A stretch of 64,000 nucleotides of DNA from Alicyclobacillus tolerans (GTDB taxonomy: Bacteria; Bacillota; Bacilli; Alicyclobacillales; Alicyclobacillaceae): positions 1 through 64,000 of the forward strand of contig NZ_JXBW01000005.1 in assembly GCF_001447355.1 (NCBI RefSeq), read 5' to 3'. The notes beneath the pieces are model-generated. The model was not told the origin of the DNA and made no database searches. It saw nothing but the letters and a program-made list of their open reading frames with translations. Position numbers and translations under genes: made by a program. Below, in pieces: positions 43,724 to 51,664 of this stretch. Each line of letters opens with the position of its first letter. Positions within the stretch are counted from its first letter, which is position 1.

Positions 43724-44731
43724 ATGTCTGACACACAAGCCGCTCGTATTGTGTTGGCGAAGCGCCCTACCGGTACGCCAGCCCCAGATTGTTTCCGCAC
43801 GGAAACGGTCGCCCTCGGTGAGCCTGCCGACGGCCAGGTACTGGTCAAAACGCGTTATCTCTCTGTCGATCCCTATATGCGCGGGCGCATGAATGACGTC
43901 AAATCGTATGTGCCGCCCTATCGCCTCGATGAGCCGATTTCCGGAGGTGCCATCTGCGAAGTTATCGCCTCGCGCGCTTCTCACTTACAGCCTGGAGACC
44001 TCGTGCTCACGCAGACGGGCTGGCAGACACACGCCCTCCTTGCAGCTGAAAAGGTTCGCAAGCTCGATCCTGTGCCACAACCTGTGACACTTGCCCTTGG
44101 CTTGCTCGGCATGACCGGTTTGACGGCGTATTTCGGCCTCATCGATATTTGCGATCCGAAGCCAGGCGAGACCATCGTCGTCTCGGGTGCCGCTGGCGCC
44201 GTGGGCATGGTCGTCGGGCAAATCGGAAAAATCCTTGGCTGCCGTGTGGTCGGGATCGCCGGATCGGACGCCAAAAACCGATATCTGACCGACGAACTTG
44301 GCTTTGATGCGGCCGTCAATTATAAATCGCCCACGTTCTATGAAGACATGAAGAAGGCATGTCCCAACGGAGTCGATGTGTATTTCGACAACGTGGGTGG
44401 CCCGGTCACGGACGCGGTGATGAAACAAATCAACGACTTTGCACGCATCTCAGTATGCGGTCAGATCTCATTGTACAATCTTTCCGAGCCTGACGTTGGT
44501 CCCCGTATCGCGCCCATCTTGCTCACACGCAAGGCAAAGATGCAAGGGTTTATCGTGGGAGATTACCACACCCGCTTTCCGGAGGGCATGGCTCAGCTAT
44601 CGAAATGGTACAACGATGGCAAATTGAAGTCCCAAGAGACCATTATCAAGGGTTTCGACAGAACCATCGAAGCATTTTTGGGGCTGTTTACCGGTATCAA
44701 TACCGGGAAGCTCATTGTGGAAGTCGAATAA
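43724..44731 (+). CDS. NADP-dependent oxidoreductase, MDR family (YfmJ/CurA type)
   Basis: The 335-residue zinc-independent medium-chain reductase acts on alkenals or quinones in this subfamily. It shows VKTRYLSVDPYMRGRMND, GGAICEVIASR, GLLGMTGLTAYFGL and the NADP loop SGAAGAVGMVVGQIGK, then VDVYFDNVGG. GGAGGTG precedes the ATG at 43724. It is single, with a strong terminator, divergent from fetAB. Detoxification of reactive carbonyls is a fair guess. Confidence 0.9.
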   Translation: MSDTQAARIVLAKRPTGTPAPDCFRTETVALGEPADGQVLVKTRYLSVDPYMRGRMNDVKSYVPPYRLDEPISGGAICEVIASRASHLQPGDLVLTQTGWQTHALLAAEKVRKLDPVPQPVTLALGLLGMTGLTAYFGLIDICDPKPGETIVVSGAAGAVGMVVGQIGKILGCRVVGIAGSDAKNRYLTDELGFDAAVNYKSPTFYEDMKKACPNGVDVYFDNVGGPVTDAVMKQINDFARISVCGQISLYNLSEPDVGPRIAPILLTRKAKMQGFIVGDYHTRFPEGMAQLSKWYNDGKLKSQETIIKGFDRTIEAFLGLFTGINTGKLIVEVE

Positions 44732-44760
44732 GCTCAATGCGAAGGGTTTCGTCAAAACAG

Positions 44761-44796
44761 AGGGCAAGCCGCATGTCTAACGGCTTGCCCTTTTTT
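44761..44796 (+). terminator. Terminator of the MDR oxidoreductase gene
   Basis: AGGGCAAGCCG / CGGCTTGCCCT, a perfect 11-bp stem, is followed by a run of T on the + strand. It may also serve the convergent small membrane gene, since CTGTTTT follows on the other strand. Confidence 0.92.
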
Positions 44797-44800
44797 CGCT

Positions 44801-45055
44801 TCAAACCTGTAATCCAGATGACCCGTGCCTTTTGTTAGAGCCGTACCAAAGATGATCATGAAAAAACTGACGATACATCCAAAGGGTAAGTACCCCGCCA
44901 AGTGCACAATGAAGCGCGAAAAACACGTATTTCCCAAGGAAAGGATGCGGCGAGTACAAATAGCGAAACGCAACGACGCCAACCAATTCGAAGTTGAACG
45001 CAAACAGAATACCGACCGTCAGTAGCGTCAACAGAACCTTGGTAACTCCGGACAT
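44801..45055 (-). CDS. Small membrane protein, 84 aa
   Basis: The product has two transmembrane helices (VLLTLLTVGILFAFNFELVG and YVFFALHCALGGVLTLWMY) joined by YLYSPHPFLGK, and a His/Lys-rich tail (FFHDHLWYGSNKRHG). The ATG at 45055 has only a G-rich stretch upstream, and a perfect extended -10 promoter lies 50 nt before it. Family unknown. Confidence 0.6.
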   Translation of the reverse strand: MSGVTKVLLTLLTVGILFAFNFELVGVVAFRYLYSPHPFLGKYVFFALHCALGGVLTLWMYRQFFHDHLWYGSNKRHGSSGLQV

Positions 45056-45107
45056 GGTGCGAATCGCAAATGCCCCCCAAACTGCGACACGTTCTTTCGA
45101 GGATATG

Positions 45108-45116
45108 ATTATAGCA
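45108..45116 (-). promoter_or_regulatory. Extended -10 promoter of the 84-aa membrane protein
   Basis: The minus strand reads TGCTATAAT, a perfect extended -10 element, as in front of rpoE. Confidence 0.5.
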
Positions 45117-45288
45117 CGCAAATGGCCGAGCGTCACTGAATAGAAATAAGCGTTGATGACGCGGCGTTCGACAGCATGTGACGCACAGTCCTTGTTAGAC
45201 TGAAAGCCGCAGTATTCGCGACATGAACAATACGTCACAACATACAGTTGTTTCCGGTCAGATCGGACGCAGGATGGAGAGATGGCAG

Positions 45289-46245
45289 ATGCGCAAAACA
45301 TGGTGGACACGTTGTTTGTCAGCGGTGATTGCCGCTACGGTGTGGCTCACGCCTTGGGGCATGTCGGGAGACGACAGCGCCTCCTTACAACCCGTCCTTG
45401 CAGCCCAGACGACATCGACAAAGAGCGCATCAAGTGTCACGACCCACGCGACAAGTCACACAACCACCAAGCTCAAACAGGCAAACGTACCGCAACCGCC
45501 AAAACCAGTTGTTATTGCCATCGGATCGACAGGCAATGCGGCTCTTTGGATGAACGAAGCGATGGCGGAGTTAAATCTGCTGCCTTTGACGTTCAAACCA
45601 GCAAATGGCGAAGGCCCGCAAGCCGCGTGCAAGCAGCTCGAGCTTGCGCTTGCCGCCGGCACGTTGGCGCCAATAGCCGGCTCATGGTCATGGAAGACCG
45701 CCGAACCACAGAGCCTGGTGCAACTGTGGAACCCGAACCTTGCGTCAGCGATCACAGAAGGCGCCATCATGGCGTTTGAGTCCGCACATGGGCTCGCGGT
45801 GGACGGCATTGCAGGCCCACAGGTGGACAGCGCGTTGAAGCAGGCGTTGATCTCGGATCAGGCGGTTTCATTCCACCCCTATACGTATATCACAGTCAGT
45901 GAGGCACGACCGGAGACGCTGCGCGTCTGGCAAAACGGAAAAGTGGTCTTGACGACGCTCGCCAACACGGGTATTGCTGCTTCGCCAACTCCTATCGGAA
46001 CGTTCCCGGTATTTGCGCAATATCTTTCACAAGACATGCGCGGTAAGGATCCAAACGGCGTTCCCTACAATGACCCAGGTGTACCCTATGTGAGCTACTT
46101 TAATGGAGGCTGCGCCATCCACGGCTTCGTTCGCGCTGACTATGGCTATCCGCAAAGCCTTGGCTGTGTCGAATTGCCGCTCAGCATTGCAGGAAAGGTG
46201 TTCTCATACATCCATATTGGTACGCTCGTCACCATCCAAAGCTAG
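45289..46245 (+). CDS. L,D-transpeptidase (YkuD family), exported
   Basis: The 318-residue protein forms or remodels 3-3 peptidoglycan cross-links. A signal sequence (WTRCLSAVIAATVWLTPWG) is followed by a Thr/Ser-rich linker, a peptidoglycan-binding region (about 110-190: LWNPNLASAITEGAIMAF and GLAVDGIAGPQVDSALKQ) and the YkuD domain with the catalytic His and Cys in CAIHGF and SLGCVELP. The ATG at 45289 follows GGAGAG; earlier ATGs lack a good RBS. It sits beside a membrane glycosyltransferase. Peptide cross-linking in wall or cortex is likely. Confidence 0.88.
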   Translation: MRKTWWTRCLSAVIAATVWLTPWGMSGDDSASLQPVLAAQTTSTKSASSVTTHATSHTTTKLKQANVPQPPKPVVIAIGSTGNAALWMNEAMAELNLLPLTFKPANGEGPQAACKQLELALAAGTLAPIAGSWSWKTAEPQSLVQLWNPNLASAITEGAIMAFESAHGLAVDGIAGPQVDSALKQALISDQAVSFHPYTYITVSEARPETLRVWQNGKVVLTTLANTGIAASPTPIGTFPVFAQYLSQDMRGKDPNGVPYNDPGVPYVSYFNGGCAIHGFVRADYGYPQSLGCVELPLSIAGKVFSYIHIGTLVTIQS

Positions 46246-46272
46246 ATAGGTTAGCTCGATAACAGGTTGATT

Positions 46273-46281
46273 TGGTAGAAT
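46273..46281 (+). promoter_or_regulatory. Candidate extended -10 promoter of the membrane glycosyltransferase
   Basis: TGGTAGAAT, a TGN-extended -10 box, lies about 60 nt before the start codon. Confidence 0.4.
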
Positions 46282-46341
46282 GGGCACAATCTCTTTCAAG
46301 ATTTGCAACGTAAAGGTGTCTATACGTTCAAGGAGCTCATG

Positions 46342-47844
46342 ATGACCAAAACGACCCTTGCCTACGGCCAGCCGAGCAATGAGATAGATCATCAAAAACG
46401 TCTCGACTGGCCGTTGTCTGCATTACTTTTCATCTCTATCTTGATACATCTGCCCACTCTTAACATGCCGCTTATTTCTATTGACGCCTGGCGGCAAACG
46501 GACGAAGAGAGTATTGTCTACCACTTTGTACATAACTCGATGAACATCCTCCATCCTGCTGTCTTTTACGATGGTCTGGGCCCTCAGCGCGTACAACTCG
46601 AACTACAAATCATACCTTGGCTCACAGCCTGCTTGGTGCACGTTCTCGGTTGGCATATATGGCTTCTCCACCTCATTCCAGACGCCTGTTTTAGCTGCAA
46701 CGTATGGTTATGCTATCGAGTGGCCCGCGCCTTCTCTGCACCCATCGGCATTGCCCGCACGGCAGCGGCCGTGTACCTGCTGATTCCCTATGACATCTAC
46801 TATGGACAAGCCCTCATGCCAGAAGTGGTGATGACCACGGGCATGTTGCTTGCCGTGTGGTCCACACTCTGCTACGCAAAAAAGCCCACCTGGGGAAGAG
46901 CAATTCTAACTGGACTCGCCATCTGCCTGATGTTGCTTGCGAAACTCCCATCCGCGACCGTTCTTCCAGCCTTAGCGGTTGTCGTCATCGGACAACAAGG
47001 TTTCAGCATCCTTGCCCGCGCACGGACTTGGGTACCCGTCTTCTTCGCCATTGCCATCACCTGGCTGTACACCGCGTACGAAGGCAAGCAGGCCGCACAC
47101 GCATTCATCACAGGCGATACACATGCCTATTTGCTACAACACCTTGGCGACGTCTTTCATCCACAAACGTATCTGCACGCAGGTTGGTTTGGGGCGACGA
47201 CAGCCGTCGGCCTCGCCGTCGCGGCAGCCGCTTTATATGGCTGTTTTTGTGCATGCCCCAACGCCCTTGCCCCGTTTCGCCAAGCCTTTGTAGCCTGGCT
47301 GAGCGGCGCTTTTCTCTTCACCGCCTGGGTCGCTACACACAATGCCTTGCATTACTACTACATCGTTCTCACCGTGCCGGCCGCGATGCTCGCCAGCTTG
47401 GGTATATGGCAATTGTGGCGATCCCGCCGCCTGCCATTGCGCGCGATGGCTGCTGCCATCGTCTGTGGCGCTGTGACGATAAGCGTTGTGGCAACTCCGA
47501 CTTACTATCAGCCTGCAGAAGCGCCCGCGTATCGGCTTGGAAGACAGTTGCAGGCCGAGCTTCCCGCCAACGAAGGCATTGCGCTCGCCGCATCAAGTCC
47601 CATTCTGTTTGACTATGCGAAACGGGGCGGTTGGCGCTGGTACGGCGGCGACAAAACCGCCGCCTATGCACAGTGGCTGCAGCAGAAGTGGAAAATCGGT
47701 GCGGGTGTCGCCGTGATCGAAGACCCTAGGTCATATCCGGACTTATCCGAGTGGCTCAAGAAGCAATACGGCACGCAAATCCGCGATGGCCATCTGCTGG
47801 CTTGGCTGCCGCCGCGTGGAATGACGAAGGACGGCCACGCTTAA
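46342..47844 (+). CDS. Polytopic membrane glycosyltransferase (PMT/ArnT-like, GT-C fold)
   Basis: The 500-residue protein has about ten transmembrane helices and the GT-C pattern: an acidic pair in the first extracytoplasmic loop (SIDAWRQTDEESIVYHF) and IPYDIYYGQALMPEV further on. Such enzymes transfer a sugar from a polyprenyl-phosphate donor to an extracytoplasmic acceptor. The acceptor is unknown. AAGGAG 6 nt before the ATG at 46342 sets the start. The C-terminal soluble part (about 400-500) is periplasmic-like. It follows the L,D-transpeptidase gene. Confidence 0.8.
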   Translation: MTKTTLAYGQPSNEIDHQKRLDWPLSALLFISILIHLPTLNMPLISIDAWRQTDEESIVYHFVHNSMNILHPAVFYDGLGPQRVQLELQIIPWLTACLVHVLGWHIWLLHLIPDACFSCNVWLCYRVARAFSAPIGIARTAAAVYLLIPYDIYYGQALMPEVVMTTGMLLAVWSTLCYAKKPTWGRAILTGLAICLMLLAKLPSATVLPALAVVVIGQQGFSILARARTWVPVFFAIAITWLYTAYEGKQAAHAFITGDTHAYLLQHLGDVFHPQTYLHAGWFGATTAVGLAVAAAALYGCFCACPNALAPFRQAFVAWLSGAFLFTAWVATHNALHYYYIVLTVPAAMLASLGIWQLWRSRRLPLRAMAAAIVCGAVTISVVATPTYYQPAEAPAYRLGRQLQAELPANEGIALAASSPILFDYAKRGGWRWYGGDKTAAYAQWLQQKWKIGAGVAVIEDPRSYPDLSEWLKKQYGTQIRDGHLLAWLPPRGMTKDGHA

Positions 47845-47919
47845 AATACATTCCAAATCCGTGAGGACTTTGGCTCCTTTACATGCACGAGCAATCCATT
47901 TGCCAATCGGAGGTACTGT

Positions 47920-49455
47920 ATGCCCAATCGCCACCGCCGCCCAGATCCAACAGAAGCCTTACAACGCCTTGGCGTCCCTCGCGAAGTCGCAGAACTGTGT
48001 GAGCTGCCCGGCGTCGGCCCGAAGATTGCCGCCGACTTATATCGCCGTCATCGCATTGCAACGCTCGAAGGTTTGGCGGAAGCTCTGAACCGTTCGCCGC
48101 GGACATTCCAGTCCTATGGTCACAACACCGTCGATCGCTGGCAACGAGATCTCCCTGTCCTACTCGAACGTCGCCACAGCTGGCCCATCGCCCTCGCCGC
48201 TCCGCAAGCAGACGCCATCTGTGCAGAATTGGCGAACCCCCCCGGTGTCACGGCTGTATCCGTCACCGGCAGCGTGCGACGCCTTGCGGCCATGAATCGG
48301 TGTATCGAACTCGTGGTTGCATGTGCGGATCGATCCGCCCTTGATGCGTGGTGCCAGAAGGCTGGAGCTGTGACACGCATGCCTGCCGATTATCCATCGG
48401 CCATCGCAACCATCCACTGCACGGCAGGCCGTGGTGCGGACGAATTGCCGGTACGGATCCACGTCGCATTGCCGGAGGCGTTTGCGGCGGCACTGTTGCA
48501 AAGCACCGGCGATCCGACTCACGTCGAAGTCGTCACGAAACTTTTGGCAGAGGCCGCTTTGACATGGAGCGAAGTGGGACTTATGCATCGCGAAACAGAA
48601 TCCATTCCGATTGCGTCTGAGGCGGAACTATACGCCCGCATTGGCTTGCCCTGGTTGCCGCCTGAGCTGCGAGAAGGCGAAAGCATGCTGCAATCGCCGT
48701 CCTTCCTCATACAGCAAACGGATATTCGCGGCGATTTGCACATGCACAGCACGTGGAGCGACGGCTCGCTGACCATTGCCGAATTGGCAGAGACCGCCGA
48801 ACGCATGGGCTACGAGTATATCGCTGTGACGGATCACTCGCAGTCGCTCACCATCGCCCATGGCTTGACACCGGATGATTTGCGGCGTCAACGCGGCGAG
48901 ATCGAACAAGTGCGCCGGCGCGCCAAAGTCCGTATCTTGCACGGCTCGGAAGTCGACATTCTGGCGGACGGAAGGCTCGACTTCCCTGATGAGGTGCTTG
49001 CCGATCTCGACATCGTGATCGCCTCCATCCACACCGTGTTCACGCAATCGCGCGATACGATGACGCGGCGCATCCTGCGCGCTTTGGCGAATCCATACGT
49101 GCACATCTTGGCCCACATGCATGGCCGGCTGATTGGCAAGCGGTCCGGCTACGCGGTCGACACGGAACAGGTGCTTGCATCTGCAGCGCGCCATGGCGTG
49201 ATGATTGAGCTAAATGCCAATCCAAATCGCCTTGACATCTGGGATGAATGGATTCGCAAGGCGGTGAAGCTTGGTATTGCTATCCCCATCGACACGGATG
49301 CGCACGAGCCCGGCGAGATGAATAACATCACTTATGGCGTCCGCATGGGTATCCGGGGGTGGCTACCCAAGGCCCAAGTGCCCAATACCTTGTCCTATGC
49401 AGAGCTTAAACAGCGACTCGACGCGCGACGGATGCAGGCATCGGTCAAAAGATAG
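47920..49455 (+). CDS. PolX-like protein with intact PHP domain and degenerate polymerase domain
   Basis: Bacterial PolX is a family X repair polymerase fused to a PHP exonuclease. Here the N-terminal 8-kDa domain is mostly missing; the 511-residue protein begins near the helix-hairpin-helix LPGVGPKIAADLY (about 29-41). The polymerase motif GSxRR is kept (117-121), but the GDxD that should follow reads RCIE (127-130) and the third carboxylate position reads RIHV (179-182), so the metal site is gone. The PHP domain is complete: DLHMHSTWSDG (273-282), TDHSQSL, HGSEVDI, SIHT, AHMHGR and DTDAHEPGEM. It may act as a nuclease or phosphoesterase only. GGAGGTA precedes the ATG. Confidence 0.85.
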   Translation: MPNRHRRPDPTEALQRLGVPREVAELCELPGVGPKIAADLYRRHRIATLEGLAEALNRSPRTFQSYGHNTVDRWQRDLPVLLERRHSWPIALAAPQADAICAELANPPGVTAVSVTGSVRRLAAMNRCIELVVACADRSALDAWCQKAGAVTRMPADYPSAIATIHCTAGRGADELPVRIHVALPEAFAAALLQSTGDPTHVEVVTKLLAEAALTWSEVGLMHRETESIPIASEAELYARIGLPWLPPELREGESMLQSPSFLIQQTDIRGDLHMHSTWSDGSLTIAELAETAERMGYEYIAVTDHSQSLTIAHGLTPDDLRRQRGEIEQVRRRAKVRILHGSEVDILADGRLDFPDEVLADLDIVIASIHTVFTQSRDTMTRRILRALANPYVHILAHMHGRLIGKRSGYAVDTEQVLASAARHGVMIELNANPNRLDIWDEWIRKAVKLGIAIPIDTDAHEPGEMNNITYGVRMGIRGWLPKAQVPNTLSYAELKQRLDARRMQASVKR

Positions 49456-49589
49456 ATGCAGTTGATCACAAAGGTGTGGCAGATGTCCGAATTTCGCATG
49501 ATAGCTCCTGACCTGCAGATGGAAAACCTGTAGACTAGCAGTTGTGAGCCGCCAACAGCGGATAGACAACGAAGCTAGGGGGCTTTGTG

Positions 49590-49871
49590 ATGAAGTTCGT
49601 ATACTGGGTGATTGCCGTTATCATCATCATCGGAGGTTGTCTGTGGCTATTTAACTGGTTGCGCAGGTCCGACAGGCCAAGCGATGACTATTTTGCATTA
49701 CTCGAAAAGTTGCAGGCTCGTCCCGACGACAATGCCTTACGAGAACAAATTTATGCAGTAGGCCGCAAGTTCTACAAAAACCGAATGAGTGGAATTGACG
49801 ATGCCATTCAAATGGATGTCGATCTCGCTTTGCGCGGGGAACTCAAAATGCCTGTCGACGACAGGTACTGA
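49590..49871 (+). CDS. Small membrane protein, 93 aa
   Basis: One N-terminal transmembrane helix (FVYWVIAVIIIIGGCLWLF) is followed by a soluble helical part (DDYFALLEKLQARPDDNALREQIYAVG) and KFYKNRMSGID. AGGGGG lies 7 nt before the ATG at 49590. It is monocistronic and convergent with the spore coat cluster. No family recognised; the C-terminal part looks like a short all-helical cytoplasmic domain. Confidence 0.72.
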   Translation: MKFVYWVIAVIIIIGGCLWLFNWLRRSDRPSDDYFALLEKLQARPDDNALREQIYAVGRKFYKNRMSGIDDAIQMDVDLALRGELKMPVDDRY

Positions 49872-49880
49872 GCCGCCGGA

Positions 49881-49910
49881 AATGGCCGCCACAGTATGGA
49901 GACGGCCATT
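49881..49910. terminator. Hairpin between convergent genes
   Basis: AATGGCCG / CGGCCATT with a 14-nt loop lies between the 93-aa gene and the first CotX-like gene. No clear T-run is present on either strand, so bidirectional termination is only possible. Confidence 0.4.
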
Positions 49911-49926
49911 GCCACGCGTCGAAATC

Positions 49927-50463
49927 TCAGGCCACTTCCAGTTTGGCGACAATAGCCGCCAACACTTGCAGCAGCAACTGTAGCTGGACGGCCAGCTCCG
50001 TTGCAACCACCTGAACGCGCACTGCATACGCGTTGTCGACGCGAATCACGCGGCGAATCCGCTGTGCTGTGCAGATCCGTGCGAGCAGGTCTTCCGTCAC
50101 CTGCGAAGCCGCGTTCCCATCAGCGACGGACACGCTGAGAACAATCGCCAAGGCTAATTCAAGAGCAGCTTGCAGCGATAGAGCCGCTTGCAAGTCGTGG
50201 CTGTTAATTTCGACGTTTGCCGAGTCTTTTACAATGATGTCTAGAATGGAAGACTCGTTGTCGTCGATTTCGAGAATCGCATTCTGTGCGATGCCGGGAT
50301 CCCCTAATGGCAATTCGGCCTGCGGCAACTCGCACGACTTGTCGACGTCGTAGTCAAAATCCGATGCCATAGGGCGAACCGTTGTGCGTCCTGCGTTAAG
50401 CAGCGGCATACGGTTGTCATGTCGCCGACGCCGGACATGCCGGTGTTTGTTTTTCCCCTTCAC
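49927..50463 (-). CDS. CotX/CotV-like spore coat protein
   Basis: The 178-residue protein has a very basic, His-rich N-terminus (MKGKNKHRHVRRRRHDN) and two copies of the CotX/CotV domain pattern: NVEINSHDLQAALSLQAALE-type and VRVQVVATELAVQLQLLLQV. In Bacillus these proteins build the outermost spore crust. The GTG at 50463 was chosen for AAGGAGG 9 nt upstream. It overlaps the end of the 78-aa gene (GTGA), so the pair is translationally coupled. Confidence 0.82.
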   Translation of the reverse strand: MKGKNKHRHVRRRRHDNRMPLLNAGRTTVRPMASDFDYDVDKSCELPQAELPLGDPGIAQNAILEIDDNESSILDIIVKDSANVEINSHDLQAALSLQAALELALAIVLSVSVADGNAASQVTEDLLARICTAQRIRRVIRVDNAYAVRVQVVATELAVQLQLLLQVLAAIVAKLEVA

Positions 50464-50696
50464 AGAACAATGCCTCCTTCTTGGCCGTTTGCGCGGCCCT
50501 CGACGAGGGTCTGCTTCTGGAACGCCCAAACAAGCCGCCTTCTAGGTTTCGTTTCGCTCCCCGCGGTGGACGCTGCAGGATCCGTTTCCTCTGCATTGGA
50601 CCCCTGCATTCCCATGCGTGCCATGGCGTCGCGATATGCCTCTTCCAATACAGCGCGGATGCGCTCCAGCCGCTGGTTGGGTTCCGCTTCGTGCAT
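50460..50696 (-). CDS. Hypothetical protein in the spore crust operon, 78 aa
   Basis: The protein starts MHEAEPNQRLERIRAVLEEA with a predicted helix, then an Ala/Thr/Ser/Gly linker, and a basic segment (ETKPRRRLVWAFQKQTLVEG) near the end. GGAGGGGAG precedes the ATG. It lies between the two CotX-like genes and overlaps the second one. No family recognised; a spore coat role is inferred from context. Confidence 0.65.
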   Translation of the reverse strand: MHEAEPNQRLERIRAVLEEAYRDAMARMGMQGSNAEETDPAASTAGSETKPRRRLVWAFQKQTLVEGRANGQEGGIVL

Positions 50697-50713
50697 ACGC
50701 TCCCCTCCGCCAA

Positions 50714-51151
50714 TCACAGGATTTCAAGCTTTGCAATGAGCGCCAAAAGCACTTGCAGCAGCACTTGGATATTGACACTTGCTTCCGTTGCCGTCGCTGT
50801 GACCGTTACATTGCGGGAATTCTCGATGACGGTGCGTTGTTTAATGCTCTGGCGAGTCCGGATTCGTTCAAGCAAGTCCTGCGCGATGTTGTTGGCTTCA
50901 TTGCCATCGGCGATCGCGATGCTCAACACGAGTGCAATAGCCAATTGAATGGCCACCTGGAGATTTACGGCCGCCTGTGTGTCGACCGTGGTGACGGTAA
51001 TTTCACACGAGTCCTTAATCAGAATGTGCTCATCGTTGAGCTGCTCTGTGCGAGCCGATTCCGTCGCTCCCTGTGAGACCCCGCCAAGTGTTGTAGCACA
51101 TGGATGTGCCTGTTGTGGATCGAGTGCAGACCAAGTTGTGTTGGTTGCCAA
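50714..51151 (-). CDS. CotX/CotV-like spore coat protein
   Basis: A 145-residue protein with two repeats of the CotX/CotV domain: ITVTTVDTQAAVNLQVAIQL and VTVTATATEASVNIQVLLQV, each followed by a Leu/Ala-rich helix. These proteins are insoluble crust components in Bacillus. The start is TTG, with AAGGAGTG 9 nt upstream. A sigma-K-like promoter lies 30 nt before it. Confidence 0.85.
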   Translation of the reverse strand: MATNTTWSALDPQQAHPCATTLGGVSQGATESARTEQLNDEHILIKDSCEITVTTVDTQAAVNLQVAIQLAIALVLSIAIADGNEANNIAQDLLERIRTRQSIKQRTVIENSRNVTVTATATEASVNIQVLLQVLLALIAKLEIL

Positions 51152-51180
51152 TGTTCCTCACTCCTTCTGTGGAATTACCA

Positions 51181-51208
51181 CACTGTATGGAGTTTCCTAA
51201 TAAGCCGT
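51181..51208 (-). promoter_or_regulatory. Candidate sigma-K promoter of the CotX-like operon
   Basis: The minus strand has ACG, 16 nt, then CATACAGTG (one mismatch to CATANNNTA), placed about 30 nt before the TTG start codon. Confidence 0.5.
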
Positions 51209-51256
51209 AAAGGACAGGTTCCCTAGGACAAACTCGCCAAATTCCCGTGCCGTGCG

Positions 51257-51478
51257 TCATTTCTTTCGCTTCGTCTCTACGTCCTCACTTGAGGATACCT
51301 TTTGCGATTGCAGAAAGTCCTCGACTTGTGCCTGCAGCGTATGAACGAGATCGCGCAGTTTGTCCCGCTCTTCGGGCGAGATGGGCTTGCGCTTTGCTTG
51401 CGAGATGTTGTGCTTACGAAATACATCCTCAATAAGTAAATCCGTCAGGTTTTTCGTCACATTGTCCATGTCATGCAT
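51257..51478 (-). CDS. CotW-like spore coat protein, 73 aa
   Basis: The sequence (NVTKNLTDLLIEDVFRKHNI, then SPEERDKLRDLVHTLQAQVE and FLQSQK) resembles Bacillus CotW in its order of an MTKxLVxxIFxKH-like helix, a short loop and an EExxxLxxLVxxLQ helix, followed by a Lys/Glu-rich tail (KVSSSEDVETKRKK). CotW is a crust protein encoded with CotVXYZ. AAGGAGG lies before the ATG at 51478. A near-perfect sigma-K promoter is upstream. Confidence 0.75.
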   Translation of the reverse strand: MHDMDNVTKNLTDLLIEDVFRKHNISQAKRKPISPEERDKLRDLVHTLQAQVEDFLQSQKVSSSEDVETKRKK

Positions 51479-51510
51479 GAGAGATGCCTCCTTAGACTCA
51501 GATGTCGAGC

Positions 51511-51537
51511 TACAGTATGCAGAGGTCGCCATCCTGT
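51511..51537 (-). promoter_or_regulatory. Sigma-K promoter of the CotW-like gene
   Basis: The minus strand reads ACA, 15 nt, then CATACTGTA, a perfect CATANNNTA -10 box of late mother-cell sigma-K promoters, about 35 nt before the start codon. Confidence 0.65.
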
Positions 51538-51614
51538 CCACGACGACCGTCCCACTGACCCGTTAAAATGGTTGATGGTGGAATTGCCAATGCGAGGCAC
51601 CGGCTCACCTATGC

Positions 51615-51648
51615 AAAAAAAAAGGTGCGGCCCTGTATAGAACCGCAC
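51615..51648 (-). terminator. Terminator of the panE-kinase operon
   Basis: Minus-strand GTGCGG / CCGCAC with a 12-nt loop is followed by nine T, 17 nt after the kinase stop codon. Confidence 0.85.
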
Positions 51649-51664
51649 GCTCACGCAATTTCAT

